This document shows, in pieces, positions 21,050 through 32,095 of a stretch of DNA of 46,852 nt. Below the pieces are notes generated by a model. It was not told the DNA's origin and searched no databases. It saw only the letters and a list, made by a program, of their open reading frames with translations. The DNA is taken from positions 1 to 46,852 of the forward strand of contig JAKPAG010000091.1 in the NCBI GenBank assembly GCA_029779535.1, read 5' to 3'. Both the position numbers and the translations under genes were made by a program. Each line of letters opens with the position of its first letter. Positions within the stretch are counted from its first letter, which is position 1. This stretch comes from Pseudomonadota bacterium (GTDB taxonomy: Bacteria; Pseudomonadota; Alphaproteobacteria; Sphingomonadales; Sphingomonadaceae).

Positions 21050-21693
21050 GTGACCTGCAGATCCAGCTCGACTATCCGCTGCACTGGCCGATCGGGCGGC
21101 CGCGCACGGCCGATCGCGATCGCAAGCCCGCCTTGTGGAAGCGTGATGGCCGCAGCCTTAACCTGACCGAGGGTCGCAGGCGGATCCGCACCGCGCTTTC
21201 GGCGATCACCAAGGCCGGGCGCAAATGGCGCACCACGGGTGTCGTCCTGTCGCTCAATATCCGCTTCACCCAGAACGGCACCCGCGACCAGAACGTCAGC
21301 CACCGCGATCCGGACGATCCCGGCGTCGCGCTCTATTTCAGCCTCGATGGCCAACCGCTGGTGCTGGCTTGCGATCGCTGGAACACGGTCCAGGATAACA
21401 TGGCCGCGATCGCCGCCCACATCGAGGCGCTGCGCGGTCAGGAGCGCTGGGGCGTGGCCGATCTCGCCCAAGCCTTTGCCGGGCATGTCGCCTTACCCTC
21501 TCCGGCAGGAGCAGCTCCACCGAAAGCATGGTGGGAAGTCCTCGGCGTGGCGCGCAGCGCGTCCGCGCAGGAAATCGACCGCGCCTGGCGCGAAGCGATG
21601 GCCAGCGCCCATCCCGATCGCGGTGGCAGCAACGAAGCCGCCGCCCAGCTCAACCGCGCCCGCGAGGATGGAAAGCGCGCCAATGGTATGTGA
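21046..21693 (+). CDS. Phage J-domain protein
   Basis: The 215-residue product from ATG 21046 has an N-terminal region LDYPLHWPIGRPRTADRDR with WKRDGRSLNLTEGRRRIRTALSAI, a start typical of a conserved phage family, and a C-terminal J domain at about 160-210: WWEVLGVARSASAQEIDRAWREAM followed by the HPDRGGS loop. The HPD motif is intact, so it should recruit and stimulate an Hsp70 (host DnaK). Phages of this type may use it to remodel replication or assembly complexes. It overlaps neighbours on both sides. Confidence 0.88.
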   Translation: MSDLQIQLDYPLHWPIGRPRTADRDRKPALWKRDGRSLNLTEGRRRIRTALSAITKAGRKWRTTGVVLSLNIRFTQNGTRDQNVSHRDPDDPGVALYFSLDGQPLVLACDRWNTVQDNMAAIAAHIEALRGQERWGVADLAQAFAGHVALPSPAGAAPPKAWWEVLGVARSASAQEIDRAWREAMASAHPDRGGSNEAAAQLNRAREDGKRANGM

Positions 21694-21967
21694 GTTCGTC
21701 CCGCTTCCAGGCGGCGGCCACGCGATCATCTGCGGTTCACGACCGCGCCGCGAGCGATGCGCCTGCGGCCATCCGGCAACGCTGCTGTGCGACTGGAAGG
21801 TCCCGAACGGATACCGCAAGAGCCAGACCTGCGACAAGCCGCTCTGCCCGAGCTGCACCACATCGCCAGCACCCGACAAGGATCTCTGCCCCCATCACGC
21901 CCAGCTGTTCGAAGCCTGGCGCGAAAAGAGATCGGAAAATCACAACGTCCCGGAGGCCCATCCATGA
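21683..21967 (+). CDS. Cys-rich zinc-binding phage protein
   Basis: ATG 21683 overlaps the end of the J-domain gene by 11 bases in another frame. The 94-residue product has RCACGHPATLLCDW (28-41), TCDKPLCPSCTTSP (about 49-62) and LCPHH near 70-74: several paired Cys plus His, giving probably two zinc sites. The C-terminal helix LFEAWREKRS follows. It resembles small phage zinc-finger proteins of unknown role. Confidence 0.7.
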   Translation: MVCEFVPLPGGGHAIICGSRPRRERCACGHPATLLCDWKVPNGYRKSQTCDKPLCPSCTTSPAPDKDLCPHHAQLFEAWREKRSENHNVPEAHP

Positions 21968-22149
21968 GCGACCCGATGCTCCGATACCCCGAAGTCCAGC
22001 GTGAGCTTGGCCTCAGCCGCTCGAGCATCGAGCGACTCGTCCGTTCCGGCCAGTTTCCACGCCCCCGCCGACTCGGCCTGCGCGCCGTCGCCTGGCCAGC
22101 TTCAGAGGTCGAACGCTGGAAGCAGGGCCTGCCCAGTAACGAAACCTGA
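21964..22149 (+). CDS. AlpA-like excisionase/regulator
   Basis: ATG 21964 overlaps the previous stop. The 61-residue product LRYPEVQRELGLSRSSIERLV, RSGQFPRPRRLGLRAVAWPASEVERWKQG is a complete AlpA/MerR-like winged helix (helix-turn-helix plus the W-x-x-xEVxxW wing). AlpA-type proteins act as excisionases or transcriptional activators of integrases. Here it is the last gene of the rightward operon; the integrase expected beside it is not present in the window. Confidence 0.9.
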   Translation: MSDPMLRYPEVQRELGLSRSSIERLVRSGQFPRPRRLGLRAVAWPASEVERWKQGLPSNET

Positions 22150-22191
22150 TGCCCCCAGCCCTGCCCCGCTGCGGGCATTTCTGGGGGCATC
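22148..22191. repeat. Inverted repeat after alpA-like gene
   Basis: GATGCCCCCAG (22148-22158) and CTGGGGGCATC (22181-22191) are perfect 11-bp inverted arms; an inner TGCCC/GGGCA pairing adds to the stem. It overlaps the alpA-like stop codon. There is no T-run, so it is either a Rho-type end structure or a binding/attachment site near the right prophage border. Confidence 0.75.
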
Positions 22192-22287
22192 CAGCCAACT
22201 ACCGCCCACAAGATCAGCGCAAATCAGAGGCAAAATCGATGTATCCTCAATCCTACTCGGGGAGCCATCCCCGCCTCGGGCATTGCA

Positions 22288-22320
22288 AAGCCCCGCCCTC
22301 ACCGGCGGGGCTTTTGCTTT
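22288..22320 (+). terminator. Intrinsic terminator of the rightward early operon
   Basis: AAGCCCCGCC (22288-22297) pairs with GGCGGGGCTT (22304-22313), loop of 6, followed by TTGCTTTTT on the plus strand. It ends the early transcript and probably lies close to the prophage-host junction. Confidence 0.85.
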
Positions 22321-22350
22321 TTGGGTCATGCGCTGACCCTGAAAGACCAA

Positions 22351-22381
22351 GGGCCGGCCCTGATCGGATCAAGGCCGGCCC
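22351..22381. terminator. Bidirectional hairpin at prophage-host junction
   Basis: GGGCCGGCCCTGATC (22351-22365) and GATCAAGGCCGGCCC (22367-22381) are 15-base inverted arms with one mismatch. It lies 31 bases beyond the stop of the leftward cystatin-like gene, so it probably terminates that gene and backs up the rightward terminator. Confidence 0.6.
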
Positions 22382-22411
22382 CGGTTTGCCGCGATGAGCC
22401 GCTGCGCAGGC

Positions 22412-23203
22412 CTAGCGGAAGCTGCAGTCCAGCCCGGCCCACAGATTGGTCACCCTGCCGGTGTTGCGGCGCGACGATACCAGGCCGCTGACCCCGCCAA
22501 GCGTGAATTCGTTGCCCAGCGTGCTCGCCTCGATCCGCAGCTTGCCCAGCTTGCGCAGCCGCGCCACCGTGGTGCCGATGCCAACGCCATTGGTCAGGCG
22601 CAGGCTGTCGGCCCGCTGGTCCAGCGCCCAGCCCTGGAACGCGCCGCCCTGGAACAGCAGGTTAAGCCCGTCCGGCCAGCTGGCGAAATCGATCGGCCCC
22701 GCGCCGCATTCGGAATTGGTCGATTCGCCCGGCTCCGGGCGCGAGTTCAGCGCCGCCATCACCTGATCGCGGGGCATGCCGAACTTGATCCGGGTTACCA
22801 CCCCCTTCGGCGTGGTCAGCACCAGGCCCTGCCCGTTCAGCCCGAGCCGGGTTTCGACCACGGGTGACAGCTTCATCGACTGGGTCAGCTGCATTTCCCC
22901 ACTGAACCGGCGATAGACCACCACTTCCCAGCGGCTGCCATCGACCAGCAGCAAGGTCATGCGATAGTTCATCCCGGCGACAACCTGCTGGCTGACCGCC
23001 TCGATCGCCTTGACCGCGGCCTTGCCCGGCAGCTGGCCTGCGGCAAAATCGGCAGCGGCCATGACCATCGGATCGGCCTTGTTGCCATTGCTCCAGCCAC
23101 CGGCGATCGGCGGCCCGTCTGCCGCCGCAACCGCGCCGGGGGCCAGGACTGCCCCGGCCAGCATCGCGCCAGCCGCGACGCGCATCAGGAACTTGCGGAT
23201 CAT
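22412..23203 (-). CDS. Exported cystatin-like protein
   Basis: ATG 23203 with AAAGGA upstream gives 263 residues; the frame is open to 23224. A signal peptide (FLMRVAAGAMLAGAVLAPGAVAAAD) is followed at about 30-115 by IAGGWSNGNKADPMVMAAADFAAGQL and the motif QQVVAGMNYRM, which is the cystatin QxVxG loop, then LLLVDGSRWEVVVYRRF. The C-terminal part (about 120-260) is a separate beta-rich domain with MPRDQVMAAL, a NSECGAG Cys and GIGTTVARLRKLGKL. Cystatins inhibit papain-like proteases; bacterial members are periplasmic with unknown targets. It is the first chromosomal gene right of the prophage. Confidence 0.8.
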   Translation of the reverse strand: MIRKFLMRVAAGAMLAGAVLAPGAVAAADGPPIAGGWSNGNKADPMVMAAADFAAGQLPGKAAVKAIEAVSQQVVAGMNYRMTLLLVDGSRWEVVVYRRFSGEMQLTQSMKLSPVVETRLGLNGQGLVLTTPKGVVTRIKFGMPRDQVMAALNSRPEPGESTNSECGAGPIDFASWPDGLNLLFQGGAFQGWALDQRADSLRLTNGVGIGTTVARLRKLGKLRIEASTLGNEFTLGGVSGLVSSRRNTGRVTNLWAGLDCSFR

Positions 23204-23220
23204 GTCGTATCCTTTCACCA

Positions 23221-23628
23221 TCAACCCAGCGCCGCCAGCAGCAGCAGGACAGAAAACACCCCCAGCACCACCGCGAACACGATCATCAGCGCCTTACGGG
23301 GCGGCTGCGCCTTGTCCGGCTGGCCATTGGGAAAGATCAGGTCGACCCTGGTGCCAACTGCGGGGGTCGGCTTTTCGCGGGCGACCTTGTCGGTCACGTC
23401 ATAGTCCTTGCCGCCGTGGCTGAAGCGATAGACCGCAGCGAAGACCTGCTGTTCGCGGCTGACGGAACCGTCGCCGCTGTCGACATTGTCGATTGCCGCG
23501 ACATGGCGGACAACCTCGGCCGAAACGGTGGTCCAGTCAGCGCTGCCGCCGGCCCGGATTCGCCCGACGACGAACCACAGAGCGGCCAGGCACAGCGCCA
23601 GGCCGCCAAGATAGGGAACGGAATTCAT
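23221..23628 (-). CDS. DUF3592-type membrane protein
   Basis: ATG 23628 (GGGGGG just upstream) gives 135 residues with a membrane helix at both ends (PYLGGLALCLAALWFVVGRI and MIVFAVVLGVFSVLLLLAAL). The middle, WTTVSAEVVRHVAAID, YRFSHGGKDYDVTDKV, VGTRVDLIFPNGQPDKAQ, is the DUF3592 beta-rich loop, whose role is unknown. It stops 17 bases before the start of the cystatin-like gene, so the two may be one operon. Confidence 0.85.
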   Translation of the reverse strand: MNSVPYLGGLALCLAALWFVVGRIRAGGSADWTTVSAEVVRHVAAIDNVDSGDGSVSREQQVFAAVYRFSHGGKDYDVTDKVAREKPTPAVGTRVDLIFPNGQPDKAQPPRKALMIVFAVVLGVFSVLLLLAALG

Positions 23629-23744
23629 GTACACCCCCCGTGGGAAAACCAGATAAGATCCGGCGGAGACGCCCGGAAACGCTCTCTCCAGGCTTGCAGC
23701 CTGGTTCCCAACCCGCGCTCCGCAGCCCCCGCCGCGGCCAAACC

Positions 23745-23759
23745 TTAACGAACTATTAC
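23745..23759. promoter_or_regulatory. CtrA-like box, possible
   Basis: TTAA-N7-TTAC (TTAACGAACTATTAC) differs by one base from the CtrA consensus TTAA-N7-TTAA and lies in the 173-bp gap upstream of the DUF3592 gene, next to the 3' end of the TauE gene. The rest of that gap holds only a 6-bp CCAGGC/GCCTGG hairpin. One-mismatch sites occur by chance, so this is weak. Confidence 0.3.
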
Positions 23760-23801
23760 GACCTTACAAGCACTTCGCCAAAGGACTGGCGAGCAGCCGG
23801 A

Positions 23802-24539
23802 TCAGCCCAGCAGCAGGCGGCTGCCGGCCCAGATGGTCAGCGCGGCGGTCAGCCAGCGGATCACCCGTTCGGGCAGCAAGCGCAGCGCCAGCAGGCTGCC
23901 CAGCTGCCCGCCCAGCACCACCGCCACCAGCAGCGGCAGCGCGCCCGACAGCGCTTCGGCAAAGCGCTCTGGGCCGTTCTTGGCCAGCTGCCCGGCGATC
24001 CCGGCCAGCGAATTGATCAGGATGAACACGCTGGTCGTCGCCGCGATCCGCCGCGCCGCATCCCACCGCGCCAGGTGCAGCACCGGGGCGAGGAAAATCC
24101 CCCCACCGATCCCGACCAGCCCGGCGAGGTAACCCAGCGGCGCCGCGACCACGGCCATGTAGCGGGCCAACCGTGCTGGCGGCTCGGCCCCCTCGCCCGC
24201 GCGGGGCAGCACCAGCGCGAGGCCCGCTGCAACCAGGCTGAGCCCGAGGATGAACAGGAACGTCGCCTCGCGGAGCGGCGTCAGCCCGCCCAGGAATGCC
24301 AGCGGCGCGGCGACCAGCGAGAGCAGCAGCGCGCCGCGCCACGGCACCGCCCCGGCGCGCGCAAACCGGATCGTGCCGCCGGTCACCACCACCACGTTGC
24401 AGGTCAGCGCGACCAGCGGCAGCAGCCGGTAATCGAACCCGGCCAGCGCCAGCAGCGCGTTATAGGTGGAGCCCCCGCCGAACCCCACCGACGCATAGAG
24501 CAGCGCGGTGGCGAAGAACCCGGCGGGGAGCCAGTCCAC
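23802..24539 (-). CDS. TauE/SafE-family sulfite or anion exporter
   Basis: The 245-residue protein is almost all membrane helices (seven to eight): GFFATALLYASVGFGGGSTYNALLALAGFDY at the N-terminus, the repeat-like PLRGATF-LFILGLSL section, and GGIFLAPVLHLARWDAARRIAATTSVFILINSLAG. The GFGGGST motif near residue 20 and GIGGGIFLAP near 145 are the two repeats typical of TauE/SafE. The family exports sulfite, sulfoacetate or other organic anions. It starts only 8 bases after the secA stop, so it is likely cotranscribed with secA, an unusual partner; the substrate is unknown. Confidence 0.9.
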   Translation of the reverse strand: MDWLPAGFFATALLYASVGFGGGSTYNALLALAGFDYRLLPLVALTCNVVVVTGGTIRFARAGAVPWRGALLLSLVAAPLAFLGGLTPLREATFLFILGLSLVAAGLALVLPRAGEGAEPPARLARYMAVVAAPLGYLAGLVGIGGGIFLAPVLHLARWDAARRIAATTSVFILINSLAGIAGQLAKNGPERFAEALSGALPLLVAVVLGGQLGSLLALRLLPERVIRWLTAALTIWAGSRLLLG

Positions 24540-24547
24540 CGCTCAGC

Positions 24548-27280
<2,733 letters not shown>

Positions 27281-27373
27281 GGGCAGATTCCTGATATGAA
27301 AATGGCTGTATAGGGCAAAAGCCCGCGCCGGGTCGTCCCGCGCAGGCTGGTCAAGACGGCTGAAGCCGGAGCG

Positions 27374-27649
27374 CTATTCGATTGCGCGGTCGGGCCCGAA
27401 CAGGACCGAGGGGATATAGACGCGCACCCGCACCGGCCGGCTGCGCGAAGCTTCCTGTTCGCGACGTTCCTGGCGGACTACGGGGGCAGCGATCGACTGC
27501 GCGGGTAGCGCCGGCCGGGCCGTGCTGCGCAGCCCTTCGACCGTACCGATTTCGGTGTCGGACGCACCGCTCATCCGCGCCTGGGCAGGGGAAACCTGCG
27601 CGGCCAGCCCTGTCAGCAGGGCCAGGAGGGCAAGAAGCAAGCGGTTCAT
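27374..27649 (-). CDS. Small exported protein of unknown function
   Basis: The frame is open to 28705, but ATG 27649 gives 91 residues starting with a signal peptide (MNRLLLALLALLTGLAAQVSPAQA, cleavage after AQA). The mature part is short, Arg/Glu-rich and ends VRVYIPSVLFGPDRAIE. The rest of the long frame is antisense to the acyltransferase gene. It lies just before secA in the same direction with a 93-base gap. No family recognised. Confidence 0.65.
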   Translation of the reverse strand: MNRLLLALLALLTGLAAQVSPAQARMSGASDTEIGTVEGLRSTARPALPAQSIAAPVVRQERREQEASRSRPVRVRVYIPSVLFGPDRAIE

Positions 27650-27696
27650 CGCATGCCGATATAGTCCATCACGCCCCATGCGTCCAGTGGCGCGGC

Positions 27697-27737
27697 CTGG
27701 CCATGTCTGGCCCTGGCCATGTCCGGCAATGTCCGGC
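27697..27737. repeat. Short tandem repeat CTGGCCATGTCYGGC
   Basis: Two 15-base copies (27697-27711 and 27713-27727, one mismatch) are followed by a partial third ATGTCCGGC. They occupy the 165-base divergent intergenic region between the small exported gene and the acyltransferase, so they may be regulator sites. Nothing else stands out there. Confidence 0.5.
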
Positions 27738-27814
27738 AGTGCCCGGTCGTCCTTGCCAAGCCCCCCCACTTGCGGTGTAAGGGCGCCGGGCAGCGGGATA
27801 CAGGGGGATTTGGC

Positions 27815-28861
27815 ATGACACAGGCGGCAGGCACGGCACCGGCGCATCCGGCGCGGCTGTTCCAGCTCGACGGGCTGCGCGGGATCGCGGCCTTCATGAT
27901 CATGCTTTACCACCTCGACATCGTTTACCGGGTGAACGGGCTGTTCGTGCGCGGCTACCTGTTCGTCGACATGTTCTTCTTGCTCAGCGGCTTCGTGCTG
28001 GCCGTTTCGACCGAGAAGAAACTCAACGCCGGGATCGGGGCCTTCGAATTCACCAAGGCGCGGTTCGTGCGGCTGTGGCCGCTGGTCGCGGTGGGCGCTG
28101 GTGTGGCGGCGCTGCGTGCCTTTGCCATCGGCATGGCCGATCCGCTCACCTTGCTGCTGTGGCTGGCGCTGGACCTGGCGATGATCCCCAGCCTGACCGG
28201 CAGCGGGCCGTTCTATCGCTTCAACGGGCCGCAATGGACGCTGTTCTATGAATTGCTGGCCAACTTCATCCATGCTCTGGCGCTGAAGAAAGTGCCGACA
28301 CGCGCGATGCTGGCGCTGGCCATCGCCTTGGGCGCCTGGCTGATCTACACCGTGCAACTGCACCGCGCCGACACCATGGGGGTCGATGCCCCGACCTGGA
28401 AGACCTGGTGGATGGGCCTGCCGCGCGTCGGCTTTTCCTATGTCCTGGGGGTGTGGATCGGACGCAAGTACAAGGACGGCGTGCGCACCCCCAGCCTGCC
28501 ATGGTGGCTGGCAATGGCGGTGCCGGTGATCGGGATCGCCGCGGTGCCCAGCCTGCCGCTGACCACGGCCAATGGCGACCTGGTGTTCGTGATGCTGTTC
28601 CTGCCCACCGTGATGTGGCTGGTGGCGATGAGCAACCCGCCGCAGGCGCTGAAAGTGCCGATGGAATGGCTCGGCAACTTCTCGCTGCCGCTTTACTGCG
28701 TCCACCTGACCGTGCTGGTCTGGGTGTCGGAAGCGCTGGGCCGGGACGCCTGGGTGCGCGTGATGGCCGTGGCGGCGGCGATGGCGGTGGCCTGGGTCTT
28801 CTCGAAGCTGGTCTCGTTCCAGAGCAAGCCGACCGTCGTGAAGACCAGCCCCGCCGGCTGA
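27815..28861 (+). CDS. Acyltransferase-3 family membrane protein
   Basis: ATG 27815 (GGGGGAT upstream) gives 348 residues; the frame opens earlier but without a ribosome site. The signature RLFQLDGLRGIAAFMIMLYHLDIVY (about 15-39) with the conserved His is the acyltransferase-3 start, FVDMFFLLSGFVL is the second conserved block, and RFVRLWPLVAVG with WTLFYELLANFIHA follow. About ten membrane helices span the rest. Family members O-acetylate or acylate surface polysaccharides and other glycans; the substrate cannot be told. It is followed by a hairpin and the convergent hup gene. Confidence 0.9.
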   Translation: MTQAAGTAPAHPARLFQLDGLRGIAAFMIMLYHLDIVYRVNGLFVRGYLFVDMFFLLSGFVLAVSTEKKLNAGIGAFEFTKARFVRLWPLVAVGAGVAALRAFAIGMADPLTLLLWLALDLAMIPSLTGSGPFYRFNGPQWTLFYELLANFIHALALKKVPTRAMLALAIALGAWLIYTVQLHRADTMGVDAPTWKTWWMGLPRVGFSYVLGVWIGRKYKDGVRTPSLPWWLAMAVPVIGIAAVPSLPLTTANGDLVFVMLFLPTVMWLVAMSNPPQALKVPMEWLGNFSLPLYCVHLTVLVWVSEALGRDAWVRVMAVAAAMAVAWVFSKLVSFQSKPTVVKTSPAG

Positions 28862-28873
28862 ACCACCTTACCC

Positions 28874-28914
28874 AAAAACCAAGCGCCGCGCCTGTCCTGG
28901 GACAAGCGCGGCGC
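28874..28914 (-). terminator. Terminator of the hup gene
   Basis: GCGCCGCGC (28883-28891) and GCGCGGCGC (28906-28914) with an inner GTCC/GGAC stem form a strong hairpin. On the minus strand it is followed by TTGGTTTTTGGG, fitting an intrinsic terminator for hup; on the plus strand it ends the acyltransferase transcript without a T-run. Confidence 0.8.
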
Positions 28915-28965
28915 GAGGAATTCGGTCAGGCCGCGAGGCGATGCGGCCCGCGTCAGGGGCGCGTC

Positions 28966-29238
28966 TTAGTTGACGGCGTCCTTCAGGCCCTTGCCAGCCT
29001 TGAACTTCGGCTGAGCCGAAGCCTTGATCTTCATCGGTTCGCCGGTGCGCGGGTTGCGGCCGGTCGACGCCTTGCGCTTGGCAACCGAGAAGGTGCCGAA
29101 GCCAACGAGACGCACTTCGTCGCCGCTCTTCAGGGCGCCGGTGATGGCGTCGAACACGCCTTCGACGGCCTTGGTGGCGTCGCTCTTGGTCAGGCCGCTC
29201 GAATCCGCAACGGCGCTAATCAGTTCGTTCTTGTTCAT
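28966..29238 (-). CDS. HU-family nucleoid protein
   Basis: The 90-residue product has the complete HU sequence: MNKNELISAVADSSGL helix, TKAVEGVFDAITGALKSGDEVRLVGFGTF, and the DNA-binding arm GRNPRTGEPMKIKAS followed by PKFKAGKGLKDAVN. HU dimers bend DNA and shape the nucleoid. GGGGGAT lies at good spacing before ATG 29238, and a -35/-10 pair lies 65 to 93 bases upstream. It is a single-gene unit between convergent acyltransferase and lon. Confidence 0.97.
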   Translation of the reverse strand: MNKNELISAVADSSGLTKSDATKAVEGVFDAITGALKSGDEVRLVGFGTFSVAKRKASTGRNPRTGEPMKIKASAQPKFKAGKGLKDAVN

Positions 29239-29302
29239 GCGGGAATCCCCCTACCTTTCGAAACTTGGGTTGTATCTTTTGAATCGCCTCAAGAGATGGC
29301 GG

Positions 29303-29331
29303 AATTGAGCGATTTTTCGGCGCACTGTCAA
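29303..29331 (-). promoter_or_regulatory. Promoter for hup
   Basis: On the minus strand TTGACA (29331-29326) and TCAATT (29308-29303) are separated by 17 bases. The -35 is a consensus hexamer; the -10 is poor. Transcription would begin about 60 bases upstream of the HU start codon. Confidence 0.55.
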
Positions 29332-29421
29332 AGCCAATCCGGCGAAAAATCCCGCGATTATCCACTTTTCGACGCCAATTTCGGGCGGGTTGACGCTTGC
29401 CCTGCCCGGGGCGGGCAATGA

Positions 29422-29466
29422 TGCAACGCAGCGACTCGGGAATCTCCCCTAAATCGCTGCGTTGCA
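29422..29466. terminator. Hairpin downstream of lon
   Basis: TGCAACGCAGCGA (29422-29434) is a perfect 13-bp inverted repeat with TCGCTGCGTTGCA (29454-29466) around a 19-base loop. It begins 7 bases past the lon stop. No T-run follows, so termination would be Rho-assisted or the element protects the lon 3' end. Confidence 0.7.
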
Positions 29467-29473
29467 GCAAGAA

Positions 29474-31882
29474 TCAGTGCGCCGTGGGCGATGCCCCGCC
29501 GCCCGCCGCCGCGCCCGCGCCGGGCTGGCTGGCGAGGTCGTCCGCCTCGGTCCATTCGATCGGCTCGGGCATAGTCACCAGCGCCCGTTCAAGCACTTCA
29601 TCGACGTGGGAAACCGGAATGATTTCCAGCCCCTCGCGGATGTTGGCGGGAATCTCGGCCAGGTCCTTGCGGTTCTCCTCGGGGATCAGCACGGTCTTGA
29701 TGCCGCCGCGCAGCGCGGCAAGCAGCTTTTCCTTGAGCCCGCCGATCGCCAGCACCCGCCCGCGCAGCGTGACCTCGCCGGTCATCGCCACGTCCTTGCG
29801 CACCGCAATGCCGGTCAGGCACGAGACGATCGACGTAACCATGCCGATCCCGGCGCTGGGGCCATCCTTGGGCACCGCCCCTTCGGGCAAGTGGATGTGG
29901 ATGTCCTTGCGCGCGATCAGGCTGGGCTTGATCCCATAGGCCGGCGAACGGGCCCGGACGAAGCTGAACGCTGCCTGGACGCTCTCGTTCATCACTTCGC
30001 CGAGCTTGCCGGTGGTCTTGATCCCGCCCTTGCCCGGCACGGTGACGCTTTCGATGGTCAGCAGTTCGCCGCCCACCTCGGTCCAGGCCAGGCCCGTGAC
30101 CGCGCCGACCTGGTGCTCTTCTTCCGACACGCCGTGGCGGAACTTGCGCACCCCGGCAAAGTCACCCAGGTTTTCGGGCGTGATGGTGACCGCCTTGGTC
30201 TTGCCTTCCAGGATCTGGCGCAGGCTCTTGCGCACCAGTCGCGCGATTTCGCGCTCCAGCGTGCGGACCCCGGCTTCGCGGGTGTAATAGCGGATCAGGT
30301 CGCGCAGGCCCTCGCTGGTCAGGGTGAATTCCCCGGCCTTCAGCCCATGTGCCTCGACCTGCTTGGCGATCAGGTGGCGCTCGGCGATCTCGACCTTTTC
30401 GTCCTCGGTGTAGCCTTCGAGCCGGATGATCTCCATCCGGTCGAGCAACGGCTGCGGCAGGTTGAGGCTGTTGGCCGTGCAGACGAACATCACGTCGGAC
30501 AGGTCATAGTCCAGTTCCAGGTAGTGATCCTGGAACTTGCTGTTCTGTTCGGGATCCAGCACTTCAAGCAGCGCCGAGGCCGGATCGCCGCGGAAGTCCT
30601 GGCCCAGCTTGTCGATCTCGTCGAGCAGGAACAGCGGATTGCTGGTCCCGGCCTTCTTCAGGTTCGACACGATCTTGCCCGGCAGCGAGCCGATGTACGT
30701 GCGGCGATGCCCGCGGATTTCAGCCTCGTCGCGCACCCCGCCCAGCGACTGGCGGATGAACTGGCGCCCGGTCGCCTTGGCAATCGACTTGCCCAGCGAG
30801 GTCTTGCCCACGCCCGGCGGGCCGACGAGGCACAGGATCGGCCCCTTCAACTTGTTGGTGCGGGCCTGGACCGCCAGGTATTCGACGATCCGGTCCTTGA
30901 CCTTGTCGAGCGCGTAATGGTCCGAATCCAGCACCGCTTGCGCCGCGTGAATGTCCTTCTTGAGCTTGCTCTTCTTGCCCCACGGCAGGCCGAGCAGCAC
31001 GTCGAGGTAGTTGCGGATCACGGTGGCTTCCGCGCTCATCGGCTGCATGGTCTTGAGCTTCTTGAGCTCGGCATTGGCCTTGGTGCGAGCTTCCTTCGAC
31101 AGCTTGAGCTTGTCGATCCTGTCCTGCAGCTCCTGGATTTCGTTGGCTTCATCGCCGTCGCCGCCCAGCTCGCTCTGGATCGCCTTGAGCTGTTCGTTCA
31201 GGTAATATTCGCGCTGGGTCTTTTCCATCTGGCGCTTCACGCGGCCACGGATCTTGCGCTCCACCTGCAGCACGCCCAGCTCGCCTTCCATGAAGGAATG
31301 GGCCATTTCCAGGCGCTTGAGCGGGTCGGCCTCGCTCAGCATCGCCTGCTTGTCGGAAACCTTGGCCTGGATGTGCGCGGCAACGCTGTCGGCCAGCACG
31401 GCGGCATCGACGATTTCGCCCAGGTTCTCGCCCGCGTCCTGCGGCAGCTTCTTGTTGAGCTTGGCATATTCGGCGAAGGTATCGACCACGCTGCGCATCA
31501 TCGCCGACACTTCGGTGCCGGACACGGTCACAGGGTCAAGCCGTTCGACCTGCGCGACCATCATTTCGCCGGTGCTGGCCTGTTCCAGCCGCAGCGCGCC
31601 GAGCTGGCCGCGCTGCTTCGCCTCGACCAGCACGCGAACGGTGCCATCGGGCAGCTTGAGCAGCTGGAGCACGGTGGCGATCACGCCGATGTCGTAAAGG
31701 TCGTCGCGCTCGGGATCGTCGCAGCCCGGATCGAGCTGGGCGAGCAGGAAGATGTCCTTGTCCCCCGCCATCGCGGCTTCGAGCGCGGCGACCGACTTTT
31801 CGCGGCCGACGAACAGGGGAACAACCATGCCGGGGAACACGACGATGTCGCGCAGCGGCAGCAGGGGAAGCAAAGTCGTCAT
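29474..31882 (-). CDS. lon: ATP-dependent Lon protease
   Basis: The open frame extends to 33454, but Lon begins at ATG 31882 ([20 protein letters not shown]) and is 802 residues long, the normal length. Visible features are the N-terminal LON substrate domain with the [11 protein letters not shown] and [14 protein letters not shown] blocks, the AAA+ module with Walker [12 protein letters not shown] and the [11 protein letters not shown]alker B, and the C-terminal S16 protease with the catalytic serine in [11 protein letters not shown]. Lon degrades misfolded and regulatory proteins. It is divergent from the amidohydrolase gene across a 213-base gap. Confidence 0.98.
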   Translation of the reverse strand: MTTLLPLLPLRDIVVFPGMVVPLFVGREKSVAALEAAMAGDKDIFLLAQLDPGCDDPERDDLYDIGVIATVLQLLKLPDGTVRVLVEAKQRGQLGALRLEQASTGEMMVAQVERLDPVTVSGTEVSAMMRSVVDTFAEYAKLNKKLPQDAGENLGEIVDAAVLADSVAAHIQAKVSDKQAMLSEADPLKRLEMAHSFMEGELGVLQVERKIRGRVKRQMEKTQREYYLNEQLKAIQSELGGDGDEANEIQELQDRIDKLKLSKEARTKANAELKKLKTMQPMSAEATVIRNYLDVLLGLPWGKKSKLKKDIHAAQAVLDSDHYALDKVKDRIVEYLAVQARTNKLKGPILCLVGPPGVGKTSLGKSIAKATGRQFIRQSLGGVRDEAEIRGHRRTYIGSLPGKIVSNLKKAGTSNPLFLLDEIDKLGQDFRGDPASALLEVLDPEQNSKFQDHYLELDYDLSDVMFVCTANSLNLPQPLLDRMEIIRLEGYTEDEKVEIAERHLIAKQVEAHGLKAGEFTLTSEGLRDLIRYYTREAGVRTLEREIARLVRKSLRQILEGKTKAVTITPENLGDFAGVRKFRHGVSEEEHQVGAVTGLAWTEVGGELLTIESVTVPGKGGIKTTGKLGEVMNESVQAAFSFVRARSPAYGIKPSLIARKDIHIHLPEGAVPKDGPSAGIGMVTSIVSCLTGIAVRKDVAMTGEVTLRGRVLAIGGLKEKLLAALRGGIKTVLIPEENRKDLAEIPANIREGLEIIPVSHVDEVLERALVTMPEPIEWTEADDLASQPGAGAAAGGGASPTAH

Positions 31883-32095
31883 TTCAATCCGTCCATTCCG
31901 GCCGGCTAGACATAGGCCGATGCAGGTGAATCCCGCCCTTGTGCCGGGATATGGGGTTGCCCCCGGTCCGGTGCAATGGGGGCACGGCGCGCGGCTGTGG
32001 ATGGGCGCCCGCTGTGGCAGATCGTGCGCCAGACATTGCCAAGCGGGCTTCGGCTCCGCACCATGGCGCTTTGCCGATCCAGGGGATTCGACCAG

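Larger units (their letters stand above)
1..22411. mobile_element. HK97-type temperate prophage (left end outside window)
   Basis: A terminase-portal-protease-capsid head module, a cI/cro switch with an operator array, and runs of small genes overlapping by 4 bases (ATGA/GTGA) together identify a lambdoid-organisation siphophage-type prophage. The first clearly chromosomal gene starts its coding block at 22412, so the right border should lie between the alpA-like stop (22149) and there. The left border is not in the window because the head-tail genes run off the edge. No integrase gene and no duplicated att core could be seen, so the exact right boundary is inferred from gene content only. 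Confidence 0.9.

Noticed and set aside
27650..28705. N-terminal extension of the small exported protein
   Set aside because: The extension is antisense to the acyltransferase; the signal peptide begins at ATG 27649.
29462..31909. An 815-residue plus-strand open frame
   Set aside because: It is antisense to lon with no recognisable domain and no ribosome site.
31960..32050. Heat-shock (RpoH) promoter upstream of lon
   Set aside because: A CCCCATAT-like -10 is present on the minus strand but no CTTGAA-type -35 at the right distance was found.
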